The notes below the pieces were generated by a model that was not told the origin of the DNA, searched no databases, and saw only the letters and a list, made by a program, of their open reading frames with translations. A stretch of 64,000 bases of DNA from Planococcus salinus (GTDB lineage Bacteria; Bacillota; Bacilli; Bacillales_A; Planococcaceae), in contig NZ_RIAX01000008.1 in NCBI RefSeq assembly GCF_003719725.1, forward strand, positions 62,001 through 126,000, read 5' to 3'. Shown here piece after piece: positions 42,936-49,726 of the stretch; the stretch's first letter is position 1, and every line of letters begins with the position of its first letter. Position numbers and translations under genes: made by a program.

Positions 42936-43079
42936 TCACCCCTGTTTTTTTGAAACCAATTCAATATCTATTCCAACTGTTTCTATAATCGATCGAATCC
43001 ATTGTTCAATCTGTTTTTCTCTCGATAATTCACTCATGTGCTGCTGTCGTTCTCCTTGCTGTGGATTCATATGTGGCAT
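42936..43079 (-). CDS. N-terminal fragment of the HELGH gene, 47 codons
   Basis: Reads from ATG 43079 (alternatives 43070 and 43037) as a helical, polar peptide containing MSELSREKQIEQWIRSII and ETVGIDIELVSKKQG, then TGA at 42936. AAGGAG lies 14 bases before the Met at 43037. If one A is restored in the A-run (minus strand), the end becomes VSKKTGVNMSYDF, running straight into the HELGH protein. See the finding for this region. Confidence 0.5.
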   Translation of the reverse strand: MPHMNPQQGERQQHMSELSREKQIEQWIRSIIETVGIDIELVSKKQG

Positions 43080-43156
43080 CTTCTATACTTTAAAAGAAGT
43101 GCATACATTATTAGTATATGACAATAACAATGGCAATACAAGATTTGGTAATTAAT

Positions 43157-43189
43157 TCCAAAATAAAAACACAGCACAGGGCTGTGTTT
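43157..43189 (-). terminator. Terminator of the VTT-domain gene
   Basis: Minus strand AAACACAGC-CCTGT-GCTGTGTTT followed by TTATTTT. Confidence 0.8.
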
Positions 43190-43195
43190 GTATGT

Positions 43196-43765
43196 TCATC
43201 TGTTCGAGTCAAGCGTGCGGGAATGGAGCCGTGCTTTGTTCAATTTGCCGGCCAGGCTGTAGATCAATGCCAGGGCAAGGAACAGGAGGGCTGTCGATAT
43301 CCAGGACAGTTCCGTTATGATTTGACCGAAAGCCGTATAGACCACAGCGGGAAGAATGACACCCAATACCGAATAATTCATATATTCCCTGAAGGATTTT
43401 GTCGATTCCATTAAATACAGTGAAAGCAGGTGGAAATGAACGAAAGGCATAATACGCAAAATCATGACCTGGCTTACTGAAATGGTACGGTCTTGAAACA
43501 ATTTCTTTTTCAGTCGGGACATTTTGTGCCGGAATTTCGGAAATTTATTGACCAGTATATAGGAAATCAGCGTCATCAGTGACAATCCGACAAAAGACAG
43601 GATGGCTCCTTCAAAAAAACCGAACAGTACACCGCCCGCAATACAGACCACGATTACGGGAAGAAACAGGATTGGCCGGAGTACATGAAGCAGGATAAAC
43701 AAAAAAGGTGCCAGCCAACCGGCACTGTGGATCAAAGATTCAAGAGATTGATCGAATTGCTCCAT
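43196..43765 (-). CDS. TVP38/TMEM64 family (VTT domain) membrane protein
   Basis: 189 residues with about five hydrophobic segments. The VTT pattern is present: HVLRPILFLPVIVVCIAGG then VLFGFFEGAILSFVG, and later RIMPFVHFHLLSLYLMES and YSVLGVILPAVVYTAFGQ. Members are DedA-superfamily proteins thought to move lipids or ions across membranes. GGGAGGAG lies before ATG 43765. Single gene with its own terminator. Confidence 0.83.
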   Translation of the reverse strand: MEQFDQSLESLIHSAGWLAPFLFILLHVLRPILFLPVIVVCIAGGVLFGFFEGAILSFVGLSLMTLISYILVNKFPKFRHKMSRLKKKLFQDRTISVSQVMILRIMPFVHFHLLSLYLMESTKSFREYMNYSVLGVILPAVVYTAFGQIITELSWISTALLFLALALIYSLAGKLNKARLHSRTLDSNR

Positions 43766-43929
43766 ACTTTCTCCTCCCGGTAGGTGATTGCTAATACGTC
43801 AGGATATGCGAATAACCGAAAAAATGCAACAAACTAGGTTGCAACGTTTGACAGTTGAAAAAATACTTCAAGACCCGTACGGTTTACGTATCTTATATTT
43901 TCAGAAAAAAAAGAAAAGGAGGGGTTCAA

Positions 43930-44220
43930 ATGAAAGAAACCCGCTATTCATGGAAAAGCTATTCTTTTTTGGGGGTCAGTATTGTGGTATCTCTGGCGAT
44001 GATCTTCATTGATTTTCTGGTGTCAGTGCTCCATACCGGAATGGAAGTGATTCTTGTCTACACGATTTTCATCGGGTCACTTGTTTCCTTGGGATTGGCG
44101 GTCCTGACGTTTTCAGACAAACGGGAAAAAAAGAAGATGGCCATTGCCGCCCTTTTGTTAACCATCATCAATGTAGGTGCCATCGCTTACTTTCTGTGGT
44201 TTGGAGGACAATATGTATGA
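43930..44220 (+). CDS. Hypothetical three-helix membrane protein, 96 aa
   Basis: ATG 43930 has AAAAGGAGGGG directly upstream; the ORF is open from 43855 without a site. Three hydrophobic helices (about 12-34, 40-57 and 68-90) with a basic KREKKKMA loop before the last. Not recognised. The next gene starts 80 bases later. Confidence 0.65.
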   Translation: MKETRYSWKSYSFLGVSIVVSLAMIFIDFLVSVLHTGMEVILVYTIFIGSLVSLGLAVLTFSDKREKKKMAIAALLLTIINVGAIAYFLWFGGQYV

Positions 44221-44299
44221 AAATTTGAAGAGTTTTTCAGTGAGCAGGGGGAAATGGCAAGGTTTTGAAGAATATATTTAATAAAGGAGATGGAATTAG

Positions 44300-45532
44300 A
44301 TGAAAACAACAGAAACGATTTTTCCGATTGAGCAAGTAAGACAGCAATTTCCCGCTTTGCAAAGAACCTATAAAGGAAAAAATGCGGCCTATTTTGATGG
44401 TCCCGGGGGCTCGCAGGTCATCCAATCAGCGATCCAAGCCATCGCTTCCTATATGGAGCGAGGCGGTGCGAATCTGCACGGCGCTTATCCTTCCAGCTGG
44501 GAAACGGAACAAATCATTGCGGACGCGAAAAGCGCTGTCAGTGATTTTTTGAATGTCCAGGAAAACGAAGTGGCGTTTGGCGCCAACATGACGACATTGA
44601 CCATCGCCATCGCCAATGCACTTGGCAAACAATTTGAGCCCGGTGACGAAATTGTCGTCACCGAAATGGACCACCGTGCAAATGTCGATCCGTGGATTAT
44701 GATGGCAGAAGACAGGGGACTGACAATACGCTGGATTCCTGTCAACACGGATACGTTGACACTTGAACTGAAGGACTTGGATCAGCTCATCAATGAAAAG
44801 ACAAAACTGGTGGCTGTCGGACTTGCTTCCAACGCCATCGGGACGATTGTAGACATCGAACCGATTGTGAAACGCGCAAAAGAAGTCGGCGCATTAGTGG
44901 CGGCGGATGCCGTACATGCGGCGCCTCATATCCCGATTGACCGTGACAAACAGGGAATCGACATCCTGTTGTGTTCCGCTTACAAATTTTTTGGGCCGCA
45001 TGTCGGAATTGCGACCATTAAAGAAGAAGTGTTTAAAAATCTGAACCCTTATAAGTTAACAACGGCACCAAGCTATTATCCGGACAAACTGGAAACCGGC
45101 ACACAAAACCACGAAGGCATTGCGGGCATCCAGCCGGCTATCGAGTTTTTTGAAAGTTTCGGTGAAGGAGATACGAGAAGACAACGCATCTTAACAGGAA
45201 TCGAACAAATCGAAGCTTATGAAAATCAATTGGCCAAACGCCTGAGAGAAGGACTGGCTGCGATTGATAAAGTGAAGTTGTATGAAGCAGGGCCAGACGT
45301 TCCGAAAACACCGACCATCGCCTTCCAGGTCACCGGTTATACACCGGAAGAAGTTTGCAAAATTATGGCTGAGCAGCATGGCATCTTCGTTGCTTTTGGT
45401 CATTTCTATGCATCGACATTAGCGGATCGCTTGGATGTGACTAAAAACGGGGCATGGGTCCGGGCAGGCCTTGCACCGTATAACACATTGGAAGAAGTGG
45501 AGCGGTTTATACGGGCTGCGGAAGAATTGTAA
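44300..45532 (+). CDS. Cysteine desulfurase-like class V aminotransferase
   Basis: 410 residues. Class V features: AAYFDGPGGSQVIQSAIQA near the N terminus, GANMTTLTIAIANALGKQ for the cofactor phosphate, Asp and His in ALVAADAVHAAPHIPID, and the PLP Lys in LCSAYKFFGPHVGI (about 229). Proteins of this type (the VC1184-like family) are annotated cysteine desulfurase-like, but the sulfur-accepting Cys loop is not evident. No partner SufU or IscU gene is near. AAAGGAG lies 10 bases upstream. The following small gene begins inside its stop codon. Confidence 0.82.
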   Translation: MKTTETIFPIEQVRQQFPALQRTYKGKNAAYFDGPGGSQVIQSAIQAIASYMERGGANLHGAYPSSWETEQIIADAKSAVSDFLNVQENEVAFGANMTTLTIAIANALGKQFEPGDEIVVTEMDHRANVDPWIMMAEDRGLTIRWIPVNTDTLTLELKDLDQLINEKTKLVAVGLASNAIGTIVDIEPIVKRAKEVGALVAADAVHAAPHIPIDRDKQGIDILLCSAYKFFGPHVGIATIKEEVFKNLNPYKLTTAPSYYPDKLETGTQNHEGIAGIQPAIEFFESFGEGDTRRQRILTGIEQIEAYENQLAKRLREGLAAIDKVKLYEAGPDVPKTPTIAFQVTGYTPEEVCKIMAEQHGIFVAFGHFYASTLADRLDVTKNGAWVRAGLAPYNTLEEVERFIRAAEEL

Positions 45533-45750
45533 TGAAGGAGTCGAAAACCAGTGGAGCAGGACGGAATGCCGTGAAAATACAACCATTGATCTTACTTAGT
45601 CTTTCGATCAGTGCGGTGACCATGGGCCTGTTTGCGTACTTGAATTATGCAGAGGGTCATTCTGGATACGGATTGATATTTGTCGTTTTGTGTCTGTTCT
45701 TCGTAGCTTTTGTCGTGTGGGGGTTAATTAGAAACCACAGGTTGAAGTGA
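45532..45750 (+). CDS. Small two-helix membrane protein, 72 aa
   Basis: The ATG overlaps the previous stop as TAATG, implying translational coupling. The first 13 residues are polar (a GTG at 45571 is an alternative start), then two hydrophobic helices, LILLSLSISAVTMGLFAYL and GLIFVVLCLFFVAFVVWGL. A basic tail RNHRLK follows. Unknown function. Confidence 0.55.
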   Translation: MKESKTSGAGRNAVKIQPLILLSLSISAVTMGLFAYLNYAEGHSGYGLIFVVLCLFFVAFVVWGLIRNHRLK

Positions 45751-45817
45751 TGCGAAAAGAAGGCGGAAGAAAGGGAAAAATCTTTAGGGTGTGCTTGTAA
45801 ATTTACAATGAAACAAG

Positions 45818-45862
45818 AAAGTGGCTCGGAAATATCCTGATGCGGATTTCCCGAGCCACTTT
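45818..45862. terminator. Strong terminator between convergent genes
   Basis: AAAGTGGCTCGG and CCGAGCCACTTT with inner AAAT/ATTT pairing and a T-run. Confidence 0.85.
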
Positions 45863-45879
45863 TCATTTCGCGTAATCAT

Positions 45880-46512
45880 TTACTCATTCAGCTTTTTGTC
45901 CTTTGTCGATATCAACTTCGCTTGGACAATATACCGATCTGGAGCAAATCCAATGTAATCGAATGGATAACAAGTGGTTAAAGTTAAAGTTGAGCTGTCT
46001 TTTTCTACAATTACTGTACGATCGTGCTGATCAGTAATCCATGTGTCCGTTATTTCGTATACATAGATTTTATCTTCGTACTCTACAAGCAGCTCATCTT
46101 TTTTCTGCAGTTCCTGCAATCCGGTAAATACCGTATCGCGATGGCCGCTTAACACCGTGTGGCCATGACCCCCTGGTACGGTAGTCAGATCGCTGACAAA
46201 CATACCTACACCTTTTTTCAAAGTAGCATCGTCCGCTCCCCAATAAACAGAATACTTTTGCTCAATTTTTGGAATGAGCAGAACAGCTGTTTTTTCTCCT
46301 GGTTCACGGCTGATATCCGAAGTAAAGAGGGGAGAAGGATCTGGTGGGGGCGGCATAAGTACTTCAGGCTCTTTTACCATTTCTTCGTATGTTTCAATTT
46401 CTTCTTCGGTAAGATCTTCAGCAGCTGTTTGGCCTGTATACCACTCAGAAAAGTGATAAAGCCCCATAACCACTCCTGTAATGATTAGAAAGATTCCTAA
46501 CCACTTTCTCAT
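45880..46512 (-). CDS. srtD: Class D sortase
   Basis: 210 residues. An N-terminal membrane anchor (about 5-23) precedes a Glu/Pro-rich stalk and the sortase barrel. The catalytic His is in TVLSGHRDTVF, Cys in TLTLTTCYPF and Arg in APDRYIVQA. The TLTTC context and length fit class D sortases of Bacillales (YhcS-like). It links LPxT-type proteins to the cell wall. The only sorting-signal protein in the window is the gene directly upstream in the same operon (54 bases), which is likely to be its substrate. GAGG is 9 bases before ATG 46512. Confidence 0.9.
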   Translation of the reverse strand: MRKWLGIFLIITGVVMGLYHFSEWYTGQTAAEDLTEEEIETYEEMVKEPEVLMPPPPDPSPLFTSDISREPGEKTAVLLIPKIEQKYSVYWGADDATLKKGVGMFVSDLTTVPGGHGHTVLSGHRDTVFTGLQELQKKDELLVEYEDKIYVYEITDTWITDQHDRTVIVEKDSSTLTLTTCYPFDYIGFAPDRYIVQAKLISTKDKKLNE

Positions 46513-46566
46513 GCAATATCACCTCAAAGGAAAACGGCAGGGGATTCCTGCCGCTTTAAATTCACT

Positions 46567-46977
46567 TTAAGCCATTTGTTTCTTCCGGCGGAATAAAAGA
46601 AGTGAGCCCATTCCGGCAGCGCCAGCTCCAAATAACATCATCAAGGGGCCATTTGAAGCGGTATTAGGCAAAGCTGCCCCTTCTTCAGCATCTTCTTGCT
46701 CTTCACTTGTTCCTTCAGAAGCGCCGTTTGTATCCTGGCTAGCTATGTAGTTATCGTATTCACTCTGACTTACTTCGCAAGCTAAACCGTCATTGTCTCT
46801 GTCAAGATCATGGGGGTCATTATCAGGACCATAACCATTCGCTACCCAGAACTCCAGAACTTCCTCATGGCTGCTGAAATCTCCGCAATCCATGTCGCCA
46901 TTGTCTGCTCCGACACTTAGAGTGGAGCCCATTACCAGAAACAATCCCGCAAAAATTCCTGCAATACTCTTTTTCAT
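46567..46977 (-). CDS. Cell-wall-anchored Excalibur-domain protein with LPNTA sorting signal
   Basis: 136 residues. A Sec signal peptide (about 1-24, ending VGADN) precedes an Excalibur calcium-binding domain (about 28-72): CGDFSSHEEVLEFW, then DPHDLDRDNDGLACE, with two Cys and the DxDxDG loop. An acidic spacer (EGTSEEQEDAEEG) leads to the sorting signal LPNTA (about 105), a hydrophobic stretch and the basic end RRKKQMA. It is exported and covalently attached to the wall, most likely by the class D sortase encoded next to it. GGAGG precedes the ATG. Confidence 0.87.
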   Translation of the reverse strand: MKKSIAGIFAGLFLVMGSTLSVGADNGDMDCGDFSSHEEVLEFWVANGYGPDNDPHDLDRDNDGLACEVSQSEYDNYIASQDTNGASEGTSEEQEDAEEGAALPNTASNGPLMMLFGAGAAGMGSLLLFRRKKQMA

Positions 46978-47052
46978 CTTTTAATTCCTCCATTCCCATT
47001 ATTTTGATGACACTTTTTTATAATATATTGAATTATCTAAAACTTCAATAGA

Positions 47053-47094
47053 TTTACTGCTTTTTTTTATTATTTTTCAAAGAAAAGCAGTAAA
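47053..47094. promoter_or_regulatory. 12-base perfect inverted repeat upstream of the sortase operon
   Basis: TTTACTGCTTTT (47053-47064) and AAAAGCAGTAAA (47083-47094), 18-base AT-rich loop, 76 bases upstream of the Excalibur gene. No T-run suited to termination; could be an operator. The rest of 46978-47360 shows no gene. Confidence 0.45.
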
Positions 47095-47360
47095 GTTGGA
47101 ATCAAATCTTAAGGGCGGAAGAGTTAAAAGTATGCGGGTAAAAAACACAAGCGCTTTTCTATTACTCAAAGATAGAAGTTCTTACGGCTCTGGTTCTTAT
47201 GTGATGCAGGAAACCTGTTCGAAGACACTGCAGTAATACATGTTTTTAACTGTATAGTGGTCACGGATAATGATACACTACAATAAGAGCTGTAATTTCG
47301 TACAGGAAATGCAAGCATCCATTTTCCGCAAAGGAAAATGACCAAAGGAGATTGAATGGT

Positions 47361-47807
47361 TTGAAGCAACAACAGAACACGAACAACCTGCCGCCGAATT
47401 ACGAGGAATTGAAAAAAGCCGCCAACCGGACAGCTAACTGGAAAGAGCGTTTGGCTGCGGTCGAAGAGCTGGGGAAATGGAAAAGTGAGCAAACCATCGA
47501 TATTTTGCTTCACCGGATGCAACACGATCCGGTTCGCCAGGTGCAAGTGGCAGCTTACGAGAGTTTGAAGGACTTGGGAGAAAACGTCCATCTTCCGGAA
47601 CCTCATAAATACGAACTGATCAAAGGCACATCCAAAGCGATGCTGCGTATTAAAAAAAGCCTGCCGGCCGATCACAGTTTTGAAGACTTTGAAGCCAAGC
47701 TGCAGAAAACGCGTGTAGACATTTACGACACGTATAAAGGAGACAAAGGCGAAGGTTTTGACCAATGGTTGAAAGACCAATGGCAATCGATGCCAGGGAA
47801 AAAATAA
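47361..47807 (+). CDS. HEAT-repeat-like protein
   Basis: 148 residues. TTG 47361 is the likely start, 10 bases after AAAGGAG; TTG 47352 is too close. The central region (about 25-75) has HEAT-type helix pairs: NWKERLAAVEELGKWKSEQT and DPVRQVQVAAYESLKDLGE. The C-terminal part is helical and ends QWLKDQWQSMPGKK. HEAT proteins bind other proteins; the partner is unknown. Single gene with terminator. Confidence 0.72.
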   Translation: MKQQQNTNNLPPNYEELKKAANRTANWKERLAAVEELGKWKSEQTIDILLHRMQHDPVRQVQVAAYESLKDLGENVHLPEPHKYELIKGTSKAMLRIKKSLPADHSFEDFEAKLQKTRVDIYDTYKGDKGEGFDQWLKDQWQSMPGKK

Positions 47808-47812
47808 AAGAA

Positions 47813-47858
47813 GTGGCTCATCTCCGTTTTTTCAACGGTTTGATGAGCCGCTTTTTTT
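47813..47858 (+). terminator. Strong terminator
   Basis: GTGGCTCATC and GATGAGCCGC enclose an inner CCGTT/AACGG stem, followed by seven T. Confidence 0.85.
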
Positions 47859-47920
47859 ATTGGGCAAGAAGATATAAGTTTCCAAACTTGAAAGGGCTTT
47901 GTAAATTAGGTATTTCCTGT

Positions 47921-48035
47921 CCCGTCTCCAGTGCCCAGCTCTTCGGGTCCTAAGTCACCCCAGCTGTGTGGCAAAGAACGCCACTTCGCTGGTTCGCCTT
48001 ATGCCTTTCAGGGCTGAACGGGCACTTCCGCTTTT
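47921..48035. repeat. Structured intergenic repeat
   Basis: The segment is enclosed by AGTGCCC (47930) and GGGCACT (48020), and contains a symmetrical hairpin CCAGC-TGT-GTGGC, loop, GCCAC-TTC-GCTGG (47960-47992). From memory, sequence with this wording (GCCACTTCGCTGG near GGGCACTTCCGC) recurs many times in intergenic DNA of Bacillales. Here it separates the HEAT gene from a convergent hydrolase gene. No coding potential. Confidence 0.6.
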
Positions 48036-48042
48036 CTTTGCA

Positions 48043-48819
48043 TCAATCTTCCAGGAAATTTTCTGCAATGCCAAGAAACAGCCGCGCCTGTTCCACGTTG
48101 GGTGCATGGCCTGAGCGCTTGAATTCCATAAAGGTGGCGTTGGGAATCAGAAAAGCCGTTTCGCGCCCTTTTTCAGGCGGATTCAATCCATCATGCCTGC
48201 CGCTGATCACCAGTGTCTCGGCCGTCACTTTGCGGAGCTGTTCCCGGAAATCGAAGCCTTTTAATGCCTGCGCCGCAATTTCCTGCTCATTGATGGTCAA
48301 TTGATTGCTGTTGTCAGCGGTTTTCTTCAGCCATTTTCCAACAGCCCGCCGATTATGAAAAATATACTTTGAAGCTTTGTTCATTTTGTCAATCGGATTC
48401 AGGCCGCTCAATTCTTCTTTGTGTTTAGCGAACAATTCGGCTGTAGAAGACTGCACCCCATGCGATTTTGTAGCAACAAGAAGAAGTTTCTTGACGCGAT
48501 CCGGTTCTTCGATCGCCACTCCCTGTGCAGTATAACTGCCCATGGACACGCCGATGATGCCAACCGACTCCAATTCCAGATGGCGCAGCAGCGCAACAGC
48601 ATCCTGGATATGATCTTCCAACGAATAAGAGTCCGACTTGGCGGAATTGCCATGGCCGCGCGCATCCGGTGCGATAATCCGGTAATTCTTTTTGAAAAAA
48701 TCGATTTCCCTGTAAAACATGGCATGATTGCTCGTCAAGCCATGCAGCAGCAGTAAAGCCGGACCTTCTCCAATATCTTCGTAATAGATTTCTGTCCCGT
48801 TTGAATCAAAAACAGCCAT
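48043..48819 (-). CDS. Alpha/beta hydrolase
   Basis: 258 residues from ATG 48819, with AAGGAG 7 bases upstream. The fold is standard: oxyanion strand LLLLHGLTSNH, nucleophile elbow IIGVSMGSYTAQG (Ser about 95), acid in SGRHDGLNPPE and His in FKRSGHAPNVEQ. Members hydrolyse esters, lactones or related bonds. The substrate is not deducible. The gene runs into the structured repeat at its 3' end. Confidence 0.87.
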   Translation of the reverse strand: MAVFDSNGTEIYYEDIGEGPALLLLHGLTSNHAMFYREIDFFKKNYRIIAPDARGHGNSAKSDSYSLEDHIQDAVALLRHLELESVGIIGVSMGSYTAQGVAIEEPDRVKKLLLVATKSHGVQSSTAELFAKHKEELSGLNPIDKMNKASKYIFHNRRAVGKWLKKTADNSNQLTINEQEIAAQALKGFDFREQLRKVTAETLVISGRHDGLNPPEKGRETAFLIPNATFMEFKRSGHAPNVEQARLFLGIAENFLED

Positions 48820-48943
48820 GCACATTCTCCTTTGCACTGTACAGATTAAATCTTTCTATCCTTCCAGTATACCCAAAAAAACAAAGTCTTAAAAATGAGC
48901 ATACAAAAACCGATTGGCCTTCGATGGCAATCGGTTTTTTCTG

Positions 48944-49525
48944 TTATAGATATTTCTGAATGATTGGTCTGAGCCGGTAGCCGAAAACACCCGCCAGGAC
49001 AGAAAGGATTAAATCTTTCGGCAGCGGTGCGGCCATCCAGGCCCACGCCATTTGATAAGTGAATCCTTCCGGAGCGGCGAACCACAGCTTATAGGCTGCA
49101 TACATCCAATTTGTACCAACGAAATAATTGATGAAGAGCCCCGCTAATGCGGCTGCGATGAACCCTTTGCGGGACAGAAATTTTTCTGCGATGAAACCCA
49201 CTGCATATGCCAATAAAATAAAAGAAATGACAAAACCGAATGTGGGACTGATCAGCGTATCCATGCCTCCTGAAAATTGAGCGAAGACCGGTGCGCCTGC
49301 CAAACCGATAAAAGTATAGACAATCATGGCAAAAGCGCCCATCCGGCTGCCAAGCAAGATGCCAGCCAGGATAGCAAAGAAGGTTTGGAGGGTAATTGGG
49401 ACGCCCCCGATAATCAGGAATGCTGAAATATTGGCCCCGATCGCCATCAGCGCTGAAAACATGGCAATATGTACTAGTTTTAACGTGCGTGTATGATTTG
49501 CTGTTCTGGATACTGTGGTGCTCAT
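48944..49525 (-). CDS. bioY: Biotin transporter BioY
   Basis: 194 residues from ATG 49525, preceded by GAGGAGG. Six membrane helices with the BioY signature: GGVPITLQTFFAILAGILLG near residue 45-65 and YTFIGLAGAPVFAQFSGG following. It is the S component for biotin of an ECF transporter; the shared energising genes are not here. The promoter carries a sequence close to the BirA operator, as expected for biotin-repressed bioY. Confidence 0.93.
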   Translation of the reverse strand: MSTTVSRTANHTRTLKLVHIAMFSALMAIGANISAFLIIGGVPITLQTFFAILAGILLGSRMGAFAMIVYTFIGLAGAPVFAQFSGGMDTLISPTFGFVISFILLAYAVGFIAEKFLSRKGFIAAALAGLFINYFVGTNWMYAAYKLWFAAPEGFTYQMAWAWMAAPLPKDLILSVLAGVFGYRLRPIIQKYL

Positions 49526-49554
49526 TTGACTCCTCCTCAACCAGTGATAATGCA

Positions 49555-49583
49555 ATTATAGAAAAAATGAAATTTTAAGTCAA
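49555..49583 (-). promoter_or_regulatory. bioY: bioY promoter
   Basis: Minus strand TTGACT (49583-49578), 17-base spacer, TATAAT (49560-49555). Confidence 0.82.
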
Positions 49584-49606
49584 CTTAATTTATGTATTGG
49601 TTAACA
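49577..49606 (-). promoter_or_regulatory. BirA-like operator over the bioY -35
   Basis: Minus strand TGTTAACC (49606-49599), 13-14 bases, then AGTTGACTT (49585-49577). The left half matches the BirA half-site exactly; the right half (expected GGTTAACA) is imperfect and doubles as the -35. Confidence 0.6.
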
Positions 49607-49726
49607 CAAAGCAAAGAGTGAAAACATACTGCTCTTTCATTTGTTTATTTCTTAACTCTTTTTCGGCAATTCATGTCTCCTAAAAAGAGAAGAGCGGGTA
49701 TACCTATCATAAGGGAGGAGAGGCGT

